Shown piece after piece: positions 1-10,200 of a DNA stretch of 64,000 bases (within the stretch, counting starts at the first letter, position 1; every line of letters starts with the position of its first letter). The notes beneath the pieces were generated by a model. That model was not told where the DNA came from, did no database searches, and saw nothing but the letters and a program-made list of their open reading frames with translations. The stretch is from positions 62,001 through 126,000 of the forward strand of contig JBGAHL010000006.1 of NCBI GenBank assembly GCA_044226205.1, read 5' to 3'. The translations under genes and the position numbers were made by a program. Origin of the DNA: M3007 sp044226205. GTDB taxonomy: Bacteria; Bacteroidota; Bacteroidia; Chitinophagales; Saprospiraceae.

Positions 1-1233
1 CACGGCATAATTGCCGGGCTTCAATTCCGTCGTGAATTTACCCTTGCTGTCGGTCATGCCCGTCACGCCTTTATCCGGCTGGGTGGCGCGCATCACATCC
101 TGACCGTTCACATTCTGGATCGTAATCAGGTTGCCGTTTTCATCGCGACCAATAGCGTTATTGGTTTCGAGATTGAGGATGGTTACCGTGGCAGACACGA
201 TGGGTGCGCCCGATATTTTTTCCGTTGCTGCAACGACCAGATCGAGATTCCTGTCCGGAACGCGTTGATTTTGAAGCAGATAGTCGTCGAGGTTGCCATT
301 TTCCGTGTGAAAACTGAAAAGGTCGTCGCTGCCTTTGCCGCCATTGCCATTGGAGGCGAAATAGCCGTTGATTTTGTTCAGATCCACGATCAGCCCCAGG
401 TCATCACCTTTGGAATTGAACGGAGCGCCGAGGTTGACGGGTTTGGTCCAGGTATTGGCGCCTTCGGGAATGGCGTAGTAAAGATCGAAGCCGCCCATTC
501 CGCCTTCATGACCCGTAGAGGCAAAATAAAGGGTATTGTCGGCGTGTACGAAAGGGAAGGCTTCATTGCCGGCAGTATTGATCGTGCTGCCGAGGTTGAC
601 CGGCTCGCTCCACATTTCCCCTACGCGATACGAGACATAGAGGTCCATGCCGCCGGACCCGCCGGGGCGGTTGGAGGAAAAGAACAATTTATCGCCGTCG
701 ATGCTGATGGCCGGGTGCACATCATCCCATTGGTCGTTGCCAAACGGAAGTGGTTGGGGCTCCGACCAGACGCCGTTTTCCTTTTTGGAAAAGAAGAGTC
801 GTTGCTTTTGCGTTTTGTCCTTGGCCAGTTTGGGCTTGCCTTTTACGATGTTATTTCTCGAAAAAAACACGGTTTCGGCAGTGCGGTCGAAGCAGACAGG
901 GCCGTCGTTGTACAAAGTCGAAATTTCCTTGGCAAAGGGTTCGGGTGGCAACAGCGTGCCGTCGGTGCTACGTCGGGAGCGAAGGATCGACATGGCCGGA
1001 AGTTTGAGCCGTTGATCCATTTCCTTTTTCAGCCCGGCTGTATTGGTCGAAATGAATACAATGCCATCTTCGTAAAAAGTAGGGCTGAATTCCAGTCCGG
1101 CCGTGTTGATCGCTTCTTCGTTTTTGACTTCCACTTTGACCGGCTCAATGGCGAGCGGTTCGGTTTGGGCATGAAGTATAACTGTACAAAACAAAAAAGC
1201 GAACAGGGCGGAAATATGCTTGGAGGCGTTCAT
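1..1233 (-). CDS. PD40-repeat OmpA/PorE-like outer-membrane protein, C-terminus cut off by the window edge
   Basis: The gene reads right to left from the ATG at 1231-1233 and remains open to base 1, giving 411 visible residues. The product starts with a signal peptide (MNASKHISALFAFLF, cleavage after HAQ). It continues with WD40-like PD40 beta-propeller repeats: SILRSRR, DDVHPAISIDGDKLFFSSNRPGGSGGMDLY, and a second copy around FASTGHEGGMGGFDLYYA. Near the visible end is a carboxypeptidase-regulatory-like beta domain (ISGAPIVSATVTILN, GKFTTELKPGNYAV). In Bacteroidota this order is usually followed by a peptidoglycan-binding OmpA domain, which would lie outside the window. It is the last visible gene of the minus-strand cluster, 114 bp after a PorP/SprF gene. 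That pairing is common and suggests anchoring of a type IX secretion or surface complex to the cell wall. The OmpA domain itself is inferred, not seen. Confidence 0.85.
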   Translation of the reverse strand, partial: MNASKHISALFAFLFCTVILHAQTEPLAIEPVKVEVKNEEAINTAGLEFSPTFYEDGIVFISTNTAGLKKEMDQRLKLPAMSILRSRRSTDGTLLPPEPFAKEISTLYNDGPVCFDRTAETVFFSRNNIVKGKPKLAKDKTQKQRLFFSKKENGVWSEPQPLPFGNDQWDDVHPAISIDGDKLFFSSNRPGGSGGMDLYVSYRVGEMWSEPVNLGSTINTAGNEAFPFVHADNTLYFASTGHEGGMGGFDLYYAIPEGANTWTKPVNLGAPFNSKGDDLGLIVDLNKINGYFASNGNGGKGSDDLFSFHTENGNLDDYLLQNQRVPDRNLDLVVAATEKISGAPIVSATVTILNLETNNAIGRDENGNLITIQNVNGQDVMRATQPDKGVTGMTDSKGKFTTELKPGNYAV

Positions 1234-1347
1234 GATTCCTGAATTGGGATGTTGATTAACGGATGCTTGGGCAAGATTGACATGTAATCGGGATGTCTCA
1301 GATTTTATGTCCTGAAAATCATGCCAATCCTGCCTGTGCAAACCTTT

Positions 1348-2316
1348 TTAGAGGAAAAAGCGCGGGTTGGACATGTTGCGTTTTTTCTTCTTCAGGTCAA
1401 TTTGAGCGAGTACTTCCACCGAGCCGGCGTTATAATCGCGAATTTGCGAAAGAGAAAATTCATAAGCTGCACCCAGGCCAAGTTGCGGCGTTGCTTGCCA
1501 GTAAGCCAGCAAATCGATCGACTCGCCGGGGCCGTCGCCACCTGCACGATAGGAAAGGCCGGCCGTGAACTTCTGATTGAGATCGAGGCTCAAATTGAGA
1601 TCGACGTCAAAAGGTGCGTTTTTTACATACTTGGCCAAAATTGCCGGCATCAGGTTGATATTGTCACTGATGGGCAAAATAGCGCCGGCCATACCGTACA
1701 TGTGGGGCAAGCCTTTGGCGGTTTGCGTAAAGTTGGGCGCACTGAAAGGATTGGTGTTGAAACCAATGGTATTGGAATAGATATGCGGCACGGAAAAGCC
1801 GACATAAAACTGCTCGCTGAATGTGCCGTACACCCCTGCGCCGACGTTGGCGTAGGTAATGTTCACATTGCTGTTGTCCAGCGAGGGGTCATTGTTGGCC
1901 TGGCTGGGATCGGCCTGGGCATCGGCAAAATTCATTCCGCGAGAGCGAACAGAACCCATAATTCCGACACGGATCGACATGACATCGTTCGAGATCAGGT
2001 CGTACGAATAGGCCAGGGCGCCATAAAAATCGCGCTGCAAGCCGACTTGCTGATGCGAAATAGTAGCGCCAATGCCGACCCTGGGCGACAGGAACGGGCC
2101 GTTGAAACTCAGCAGCGCCGACTTGGGGGAGCCGTCGAACCCGATCCACTGGTTGCGATAGATCGCCGTCAGAAAAGGAATGCCGCGAGCACCCGCGTAA
2201 GCCGGGTTGATAATCAGTTTATTGTACATAAACTGGGTGTAATGGTGCTCCTGCTGGGCCTGGATGCGCAGCGTGGCCAATGCCACCAAAAGGAGCGGAA
2301 GTATCATTTTTTTCAT
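1348..2316 (-). CDS. PorP/SprF family type IX secretion membrane protein
   Basis: This 322-residue protein starts at the ATG at 2314-2316; an in-frame TTG three codons earlier is less likely. A signal peptide (MKKMILPLLLVALATLRIQAQ) is followed by the family hallmark HHYTQFMYNKLIINPAYAGAR, then a beta-rich body with many glycine and aromatic residues as expected for an outer-membrane barrel. Known members include PorP of Porphyromonas and SprF of Flavobacterium johnsoniae; SprF is needed to export or attach the giant adhesin SprB. Here the gene follows the 1574-aa type B sorting-domain protein by about 70 bp and precedes a PD40/OmpA-type gene by 114 bp. I infer that it is the dedicated partner of that large protein rather than the general T9SS component. 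Confidence 0.9.
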   Translation of the reverse strand: MKKMILPLLLVALATLRIQAQQEHHYTQFMYNKLIINPAYAGARGIPFLTAIYRNQWIGFDGSPKSALLSFNGPFLSPRVGIGATISHQQVGLQRDFYGALAYSYDLISNDVMSIRVGIMGSVRSRGMNFADAQADPSQANNDPSLDNSNVNITYANVGAGVYGTFSEQFYVGFSVPHIYSNTIGFNTNPFSAPNFTQTAKGLPHMYGMAGAILPISDNINLMPAILAKYVKNAPFDVDLNLSLDLNQKFTAGLSYRAGGDGPGESIDLLAYWQATPQLGLGAAYEFSLSQIRDYNAGSVEVLAQIDLKKKKRNMSNPRFFL

Positions 2317-2343
2317 GATGTCCAATTGTTTTGACGGGTTGCT

Positions 2344-2372
2344 GCTGCCCGGAACGTGTAATTCCGGGCAGC
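2344..2372. repeat. Inverted repeat between the type B surface protein gene and porP
   Basis: An 11-bp perfect stem (GCTGCCCGGAA, 2344-2354, with its complement at 2362-2372) encloses a 7-base loop. It sits 13 bp past the stop of the large gene and 27 bp before the porP start. There is no T-run behind it on the minus strand. It may therefore be a processing or attenuation site that sets different transcript levels for the two genes rather than a full terminator. Confidence 0.5.
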
Positions 2373-2385
2373 AATCCCGAAAAAG

Positions 2386-5300
2386 TTAACGGAAGATTTC
2401 CACGAAGCCTTTTTGTGGCGGATCGTTCGGGCGCGGTTTGAAAATATAGAAGTAGGTGCCATCCGGAAGGTCTTTTCCGGCTTCCCCGTTGAGCGTACCG
2501 TCCCAGGCATTCTGGTAAGGTTCTGCCTCGTACACCTTGTCGCCCCATTGATTGTAGATGACAATCGAACTGTTGCGCAAGGTTCCTCCTTCCAGACAGG
2601 GAATCACGAACGTGTCGTGGTCGCCGTCATGGTTGGGCGTAAAAATGTTGGGGATAAATTGGCAGCCTTCCGTTTTCAATTGCACCGTCACCGTTGCTTC
2701 GCTGCACAAATCCGGGCAGGTTTTGGAGCAAAGCTGATAGGTGAAGGTAAAACTGGACTCGCCCATGGCGTAGGAAAACGTGCCATCGTCGAGCAGGACG
2801 AGGTCGGTATTGTTGTCAGGGAAAAAGTCCGTAATGCCTCCGTCGGATGGTATGAAAATGTCGTTGCTCAAAACCGGAAGGGTATCCAGTGTGCCGGCGG
2901 CAATGGTGAAAGTATCATTTACCGCTTCCAGCGCCGATGCAACAACCACCTGCGCGCTGGCGTCCGGCGTCGGACAACCATTGATGTCGGCCGAAACCGT
3001 GTAGGTGCCGCTGTTGCCGCCGCCCGCGATCACGAGGATTTGATTGTCCGTATCGGCAATCGTACTGCCATCGGGTCCGGTCCAGGTGTAGCTGGCCCCG
3101 GGGATCAGAAATGCCGTCAGCGTATCGATTTCGCCTTCCATGCAGGCAACCAGCGGTGCAACCGAGAGATCGACCGGAAGAAGCGGAGCAACGGTTACGG
3201 TGTATGAACAGAGGGCCGTATTGCCGGAGGCGTCTGTTGCCACAAAGCTAACCGTTGTTACGCCCACGGGGAACACTTCCCCGGTAACAGGGCCGGCAGT
3301 TTGTGCCACTTCCACACCGGGGCAATTATCGATGCCGATCGGGGAACTGAAGAACAAACGTGCGCCGTCACACCCCGCAACCGTGTCGATTTCCTGAATG
3401 ATGGCACTCGGGTCGGTGATCACAATGGCGCCGACACTGGCTACAATGCTTTCAGGACAATCCAGCGTAGGCGCCGAACTTTCATGCACTGTCACCGTGA
3501 ATGAAGTGTTGATCTGAATGCCGTTCATATCGGTGGCCGTGTACGTAACCGTGGTCACACCGGCGCCAAATGTGTCGCCGGGTTGATGCGTAGAGGTGAT
3601 AACCGGGTCCTGACAAAAGCCCATTGCAGTAGGGGGCTGCCAGCTGTACGTCGTATCGCACCCGCTTTGAATATTAAGCACAACATCATCAGGCGTGTTC
3701 ATCCAGCCAGGGACGGAGGAGCCGATTACCAATACGGAGAATGCACAGGTGTCTCGATTGCCGCTATTGTCCTCGGCATATATCACCACGTTGGTCAGGC
3801 CGATATTGAACGTATCGCCTGGCATCGGTGTAGCCGTGATCTCAGGATCAATGTCGCAGTTGTCCGTTACGCCTGGAAGGGTCCAGGGATAAACGACACC
3901 GCAGGAGCCGCTTACATTGACAGTGTCACTCGGGGGGCAAGAGGTGATGACCGGCGGAATTTGATCAATTACATACACATCAAAACTGCAGGTAGCCGTG
4001 TTGCCGGCTGCATCGATCGCGGTGTAGGTGACGGTAGTTTGTCCGGAGACAAATATCGACCCCGGAGCAATATTGGTGATGATCGTATCGAGATCGCAGT
4101 TGTCTGTTGCCGTCGGAGGTGTCCAGTTGACCACGGTATCACAATCGCCAGGCGGCAGATCGATAATGGTCAAGGGAGGACAGGCGCTCAGCACCGGCGG
4201 TACGGTTTCCACCACGGTAATGCTAAAACTGCAGGTGCTGGTATTGCCCGAATTATCGGTGGCGGTGTAGGTCACCGTCGTCGTGCCACTGGGGAAAAAA
4301 GCGCCGGGAACAACCACCGGATCGGCAGTTACAATCACCGCGATATCGCAATCGTCCGTTGCGGCGGGAGCTGCCCAATCGACATTTGAACCGCAAACGT
4401 TAGCGTCGCTTGTGTCGACGACGCTGGGCGGGCAGCTCAAAATCGGGGCGCTGGCATCCAGCACCGTTACCGTAAACTGGCAAGTTGCCGTGTTGCCGTA
4501 ATCATCTTCCGCTTCAAACGTAACCGTGGTCGTTCCCACCGGGAACATTTCACCGGAACCATAGTCACTTGTAAAATCAAGCGCCTGATCGCAATTATCC
4601 GTGCCGGTCGCATCTGCAAACTCGCCGATACCGGAGCAGTTGCCACTGCCGGAAACAGCATTGGTCGTTACGTCGTCGGGGCAAACGATCACCGGCGCCT
4701 GCAAATCCTTGACGGTAACCGAAAAGGAACATTGAGCAGAGTTGCCAGCATCGTCGACCGCGGTGTAGATCACCGTTGTCGAACCCACCGGAAACGATGA
4801 GCCGGGAGCGTAATTCGGTTGTTGAACCGTGGCCTGGCCGCAAGCGTCGACTGCCGTCGGCGCGGTCCAGTCTCCGATACCTTCGCAATTGGCGCCCGAT
4901 GCATTGACATTGATGTCCGTAGGGCAACCTGCGATTTGAGGCGGCGTAACGTCATTTACTGTCACGGTCACCGAACAAACAGCCGAATTGCCGGCATTGT
5001 CGGTAGCGGTAAAAAACACCTGGGTAGTACCTGTGTTAAAGGTATTGCCCGGCGGCACCTGGGCTACGCTGGCAATGCCCGAACAAGCATCGTCGGCTAC
5101 CGGCGAAGGAATCTGAACGTTGGCCGAACAGAGGCCGGCCATTGCATCGACCGGCAATACGGTCGGGCAAGTAATGCTCGGCGGAGATTGATCGGCGCTT
5201 TGGAAAAAACCGCCGGAAGTTGACAACGGAACGGATGCAAAAGAACCGTTTACCGCGTCGAACGGAGGGAGGAAAGCAATATCGGTCGTTGCATTCAGGT

Positions 5301-7110
5301 CGAGGACAACGAAATTGATGGTAAACAAGGTGTCGCCATCCGCCAGATCAGGCCAGCCGAAACTGCCGTCGCCGTCGAGGAAACGAAGAATACCGTTTTG
5401 TGTACCGACGTAACCGATGAAACTGGTCGCATCGAGGTTGAGGGCAGGATTCAGGTTGCTCACGCTGATCCATTTCAGCACCGTTTCGTCCCAGTTGACC
5501 GAAAACTGAAGGCCCCAGATATCGACGAAATTCTCGACGGTAACCTGAAATGATACCGTATCGCCGGCGCCCTGGCAATCTACCGCGACGGTGTCGAGGT
5601 ACAAATTGAGCGTCTGGCCAGCATCTACAACCACAGTGAACGAGCAGGAGGCCGTATTGCCCGAAGCATCGGTTGCCGTGTAGGTCACCGTAGTGGTGCC
5701 TGCGTTGTAAATTCCGTTGGCCGGGCCGTTACCCGTTCCGGGTGTAGCGCCGGTAGCCGTGTACGTCTGGCCGACCACACCTGCACAGTTGTCGCTGAGC
5801 GCGAGCGGGGCAAGTCCGTTTACAGTAGCCGTAGTAAACCCGGGATCTGCCGGTACGGCCACGCTCTGCGGACAAACCAGCACAGGCGCCACGTTGTCGG
5901 AAATATTGGTCTGACCGTTGATCGTAACGATCGGAAGTTCGTTGATCAGGTCGCTAACCTGATAGGCTTCTTTAACAGACGGAAAGTCGCCAAAGGCAAT
6001 CGAACTGTTGGAGCCGGCCGCGCCGCTTACCGTAAATTCGAGGGTAAACAAAACTGCGCCATCCGGCAAAGTTGTGCCGCCGGTCAGGGGTTGTCCGGTC
6101 GTCCAGTTAAAGGAAAGGAATCCGGAGTTAACTTGTGCCACGCCGAAATTGCTCGGAGCGAGCGTAAGGGCGGGATTGAAATTACTTACGGTTTGATAGT
6201 CAAGTACTTGTGGATCCCAGCCCAGCGAGAATTGCAAAGAGCCGAGAGAGTCGAAATTCAGGGTCGTAATCGGGATGACAAGGGTTGTGTTGCAGGAGCC
6301 GTTGACATTGCCGGCGATCAGCGTAAAATCGTCAGTCAAAGATGGTTCGACGGTCACGGTAAAGGAACAGGAGGCTGTTTGTCCGCCGACATCGGTTGCC
6401 GTGTAGGTAACGGTGCTTTGTCCGAGGTTGAAAGCGGTGCCGCTGGCATCCGGGTCATTCGGCGCACTGAATGTCGTCGCGCCGGTGACATTAAAGCCGG
6501 CAGCGGGTATCCCGCAATTGTCCGTCAGGCTGGCCGGGGCAATTCCGGGCACAGGCGTAGGGCCTGCACCGGGCACGGTTACATTGGCGGGACAGGTAAT
6601 GGAAGGCCCTTCGGTATCGACGGGTTTTACGCCGCCGTTCATGACCATCCAAGGCACCTCGTTGCCATCGGCATCCGTCACTTCCACCGTAACCGGATCA
6701 TTTGAAAAACCGACACTGGTGTATGGCCCGCCCAGTCGGACGAAAGCGACCTGGAAAATAATGGAGCCATCAGGAACCGTGCCGCCGCCAAACTTGGTCC
6801 AGTTGAAGGTCAGTTTGCCACTGTTGACAAATACTGCGGAAGTATCATACCCGAAATTGACCGGTCCGCCGGTGAATTCGGGTTGCAGCGGGCCGGTTGC
6901 GATGTAATCAAGATTTTGAGGATTCCACGACAGCGTAAACTGAAAAGAACCGACATCGGTAAAGTTCAGGACACGCAGCGGCACCAGAAACGTGTCGGTC
7001 GAGGAACAAGGCACCGTGATGGTATCGGTTTTTAGGATCACCTGTGCCGACGACCGCCTGGCGCCCATCAACGACGCAAAAAAGATCAGGATTAATAAAA
7101 TATTTCTCAT
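2386..7110 (-). CDS. Giant secreted HYR/cohesin-like protein with type B (CHU_C) T9SS sorting domain
   Basis: This 1574-residue protein starts at ATG 7110 with a signal peptide (MRNILLILIFFASLMGARRSSAQ). Three cohesin-like modules lie at about residues 24-150, 257-390 and 500-635; they share the pattern V-NF-D-GSFQFTL-W-P..LDY and a DG-ILFT-F strand. They alternate with, and are followed by, about ten HYR repeats (for example DLQAPVIVCPDDVTT ending in CQFTVTV). A cadherin-like VNDTFTIAAGTLDTLPVLSND module follows near 1395-1480. The last about 90 residues (FIPNIFTPNHDGDHDTF, YNQWGDKVYE, AWDGT, DGTYFYIF) are a CHU_C type B sorting domain, which directs export by the type IX system. The PorP/SprF gene directly downstream fits the SprB/SprF arrangement. 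It is probably an adhesin or matrix protein; no enzyme domain was seen. Confidence 0.9.
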   Translation of the reverse strand: MRNILLILIFFASLMGARRSSAQVILKTDTITVPCSSTDTFLVPLRVLNFTDVGSFQFTLSWNPQNLDYIATGPLQPEFTGGPVNFGYDTSAVFVNSGKLTFNWTKFGGGTVPDGSIIFQVAFVRLGGPYTSVGFSNDPVTVEVTDADGNEVPWMVMNGGVKPVDTEGPSITCPANVTVPGAGPTPVPGIAPASLTDNCGIPAAGFNVTGATTFSAPNDPDASGTAFNLGQSTVTYTATDVGGQTASCSFTVTVEPSLTDDFTLIAGNVNGSCNTTLVIPITTLNFDSLGSLQFSLGWDPQVLDYQTVSNFNPALTLAPSNFGVAQVNSGFLSFNWTTGQPLTGGTTLPDGAVLFTLEFTVSGAAGSNSSIAFGDFPSVKEAYQVSDLINELPIVTINGQTNISDNVAPVLVCPQSVAVPADPGFTTATVNGLAPLALSDNCAGVVGQTYTATGATPGTGNGPANGIYNAGTTTVTYTATDASGNTASCSFTVVVDAGQTLNLYLDTVAVDCQGAGDTVSFQVTVENFVDIWGLQFSVNWDETVLKWISVSNLNPALNLDATSFIGYVGTQNGILRFLDGDGSFGWPDLADGDTLFTINFVVLDLNATTDIAFLPPFDAVNGSFASVPLSTSGGFFQSADQSPPSITCPTVLPVDAMAGLCSANVQIPSPVADDACSGIASVAQVPPGNTFNTGTTQVFFTATDNAGNSAVCSVTVTVNDVTPPQIAGCPTDINVNASGANCEGIGDWTAPTAVDACGQATVQQPNYAPGSSFPVGSTTVIYTAVDDAGNSAQCSFSVTVKDLQAPVIVCPDDVTTNAVSGSGNCSGIGEFADATGTDNCDQALDFTSDYGSGEMFPVGTTTVTFEAEDDYGNTATCQFTVTVLDASAPILSCPPSVVDTSDANVCGSNVDWAAPAATDDCDIAVIVTADPVVVPGAFFPSGTTTVTYTATDNSGNTSTCSFSITVVETVPPVLSACPPLTIIDLPPGDCDTVVNWTPPTATDNCDLDTIITNIAPGSIFVSGQTTVTYTAIDAAGNTATCSFDVYVIDQIPPVITSCPPSDTVNVSGSCGVVYPWTLPGVTDNCDIDPEITATPMPGDTFNIGLTNVVIYAEDNSGNRDTCAFSVLVIGSSVPGWMNTPDDVVLNIQSGCDTTYSWQPPTAMGFCQDPVITSTHQPGDTFGAGVTTVTYTATDMNGIQINTSFTVTVHESSAPTLDCPESIVASVGAIVITDPSAIIQEIDTVAGCDGARLFFSSPIGIDNCPGVEVAQTAGPVTGEVFPVGVTTVSFVATDASGNTALCSYTVTVAPLLPVDLSVAPLVACMEGEIDTLTAFLIPGASYTWTGPDGSTIADTDNQILVIAGGGNSGTYTVSADINGCPTPDASAQVVVASALEAVNDTFTIAAGTLDTLPVLSNDIFIPSDGGITDFFPDNNTDLVLLDDGTFSYAMGESSFTFTYQLCSKTCPDLCSEATVTVQLKTEGCQFIPNIFTPNHDGDHDTFVIPCLEGGTLRNSSIVIYNQWGDKVYEAEPYQNAWDGTLNGEAGKDLPDGTYFYIFKPRPNDPPQKGFVEIFR

Positions 7111-7155
7111 GGTTCAGAGCGAATTAAAAAGCCCAAACGGCTGCCTTGCAGCGGC

Positions 7156-7218
7156 TGAAAAAGTTGATAAGCGGGTTTTATAAAATTTATAAAAAACTAT
7201 AAAATCGCTTATCAACTT
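7156..7218 (-). terminator. Long hairpin with T-run after the 2816-aa gene
   Basis: Arms AAGTTGATAAGCG (7161-7173) and CGCTTATCAACTT (7206-7218) are perfect complements, and the stem continues inward through TTTTATA/TATAAAA with one bulge and one wobble. On the minus strand it is followed by a run of five T. It lies 37 bp past the stop at 7255 and about 50 bp before the start of the next large gene (7110). A factor-independent terminator of the upstream giant gene is the simplest reading. The unusually AT-rich, long stem may also serve regulation. Confidence 0.6.
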
Positions 7219-7254
7219 CTTTCAACCAATACACTACGTTACGGGGCTGCTTTT

Positions 7255-10200
7255 TTAATCAATGAGGATCATCTTTTTGCGATCGCTGTGCGTCGGCGTT
7301 TCCAGTTCGTACCAGTACACGCCCGGCGTACCGAAATCGCTTTTCTGGAAGCGCACTTCGTTGTAGCCCTGTTCGAAGTTGCCGACCACCAGTTTGACCA
7401 ACTGACCCGCGGCGTTGTAGACACGCAGTGAAGCGCGGCCGGATTCCGGCAAACGGAAACCGATGCTCGTGCCTTCGCGGAAGGGGTTGGGCTGGTTTTG
7501 GTAAAGTGCAAAGTCGGCTTCATTCAAACCGTTGAGCGGCTGTACGAATTCGAGATCGACCTTCATCGTGCTGCCATCGGCATTGTATGCCTCGGCGCGG
7601 GTAATTTCAGAACCTACGTGCATGACCTTCGACAGGCTGCTGCTGCCCTGGATGGCGCGGAACGTTACCGTGAAGAGGACTTCGTCATCGTTCAGGGTGA
7701 CCGGCTCGCGGCTGACCCAAAGCGTGGTCAGGTGACCGTCGGAGAGGTGCGTTGTGCCGAAGTTGTCGTCAGTCAGTTCAAGTTTGGCGCCTTTCATATC
7801 GGCGAGTTCGAAGACGGACGGATCGAAATCGATCGTCATCTGGTAGGCGTGGCGGTTGGTGAAATCGCTCGCTTTGAACGGAATTGTCACCAGTTCACCG
7901 GCCTGGAAGGCGCGATCGGAGACACGGAAACGGAAGGTTTCGCCCGTGCGGTCTTCGACATCGTCGTTGGTCAGCGTAACCGGCGTGTTGCCGTTTACGT
8001 CGCCCATACGGATGGCTACGAAGTCGTCGTCGAGGAAATCCTGATCAGCCGGGTTGTGCTGGATTGTCTGCGGATAAGCAAGCGTCAGCGGACCGAACGG
8101 CGCCGTGTTGTTGGCCGGGAACAGGTGGCTCTTCGGCACAAATTTCCAGTCGGGCGAGTTCATGATGTGCTGGTCGGTACCCAAAGCCAGGCGCTGGATC
8201 AACAGGTAGTCGGCCAGCGTGACCGTTTTGGTATTGTTCACGTCGGCAGCAATCCATTGGTACGGCGAAGGCAGCGTATCACCGAAAATGTGGTTGACGA
8301 TACGGAGCAGGTCACCGGCGGTTACGCCTGCATTGTAGGGCGGGCCCACGGTTACCTTGCTGCACGAAGTGGTCGTGTTGGCATTGAGCGGAACGTCGAA
8401 ATCGTACGTACCGGCGGCGGTCGTGATCTCGGAGTTGGTCACCGTACCGGCAAGATTCACCGTGACATTAGCCACCGGTTTTTCAATGCTGTTCGGGTTC
8501 TCCGGATTGATCCAGGTTTTGATGTCGCCGGCGAGGGTCACATCGGTATTGACCAGTTGGGTAATTTCAACAGAACCAGTCATTTGATCGACCGTAACGT
8601 CCACAGGGCCGTTGGCGCCTTCCACCGTAAAGTTGAGGGCAACCGGGGTGCCGACTGCAGCGACGGGCGTGTTGGAACCCAGCGGAGCCGTGCCCAATTG
8701 GACATCGACGTAGAACAGGATCGTTCCGTCAGGCAGGGTCAGCGGGTTGAGGTCCGTCCACAGCACGGCAACATTGTTGCCGGCCAGCAAGTTGGTCTGC
8801 AGGCTCGACGAGAGGCTGGGATCAATACCCGAAACGCCGACTACAGTACCGATCGCAGGATCGAGTACATTTACCGTAAACGTAAATCCGGACACGGAAG
8901 TGAAATTTTCTACCGAAACCGGCACCGAGACCGTTTCGCCCTGGGCACCGCCCTCGTCGCCGATCGTCAGTTTGATCTTGGCGCCTTCGGCGATCGTGAT
9001 CGAATCAACCTGCTGGCAACCGCTGTTCTGGTCGTACACCGTCACGTAGTAGGTGCCGGGCGTCAGGCTGGAGATCGAGGCAGTTGTTTCGTCGGTGTTC
9101 CATTCGTAAGTAACGCTGCCCGAGCCGCCAGTTACAACGACCGTTGCGGCACCATCTTCGGCGCCGAAGAACGATTCATTATTGCCCTGAACGTCGATCG
9201 ACAAACCGCTGCCGACGCCAAGGGTAACGTCCACGTTGACCGTGCAAGTATTGATATTGCCATTCACGTCGACTACCGAGAGCGTCACTGGGTTGATGCC
9301 CAGGTTGCCGCAATCGAAGGTCGCCTGGTCGAGGTACATGGTATCGATGGCGCAGTTGTCGATACTGCCCAGATCGATGTCTTCCGGCTGGATGGTTGCG
9401 GAGCCGTTGGAGCCCAGCGAAACCACCACGTTGTTGTTGCAAACGACAGTCGGAATGCTGTTGTCGATGACTTCCAGCACCAGCGAATCCACTCCTGTGT
9501 TGCCGCAGGCATCCACAGCAGAGAAGAAGATTTTGTAGGTACCAACCGGGTAATCACCGCTGATACTCATTTGACCATCGCCAAATGGCGCATCATTGGT
9601 AATCAGCATTTCAGCCGTGGTCGAACAGTCGAAGGGCGTTACGGCAAAGTTGACCGGCACCGTACAATTGGTGTTGGGTGCGCTGTTGGCTGAATAAACC
9701 TGAAGCGTATCCTGGAGGCCGGGGAAGCTGGGGGCCGTCGTATCCACCACGGTGATATTGCGCACGTGTACAGTTACGTTTCCACAGTCGTCGACTGCCG
9801 TGCGGGTACGCACAATGGTGTAGCTGTAATTGCCACAGGGGCCCTGGGCTACGTTGATCGTATCTTCCTGAAGATCGACCGGAACGTTGAGCGAGCAGTT
9901 GTCCGTCGCGGTAATGGTCAACGGGCTGGGCACGCCTGCTTCGCAGGAAACCGTGATGTCCGGGTTGTAAGCGCTGAGTACCGGGGCGACCGTATCGATC
10001 ACCGAGAAGGTTTGAACGCAGGTCGAGGTATTACCGGCCTGATCGGTAGCCATCCAGACGCGATGAATCAGGTAGCAGGCCATGGAGTTGGCATCGGCAG
10101 TATCCTGCGTATCGGAATAGATGATCACCGGATTATTCGGGGATGCACAGTTGTCCGTCGCCGTGGCATACTGATGTACGTCGGGCGAAAGGTTATCGGA

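Noticed and set aside
265..1242. Plus-strand frame of 325 codons at the left edge
   Set aside because: It is antisense to the PD40 protein, whose minus-strand frame has a signal peptide and the repeat motifs.
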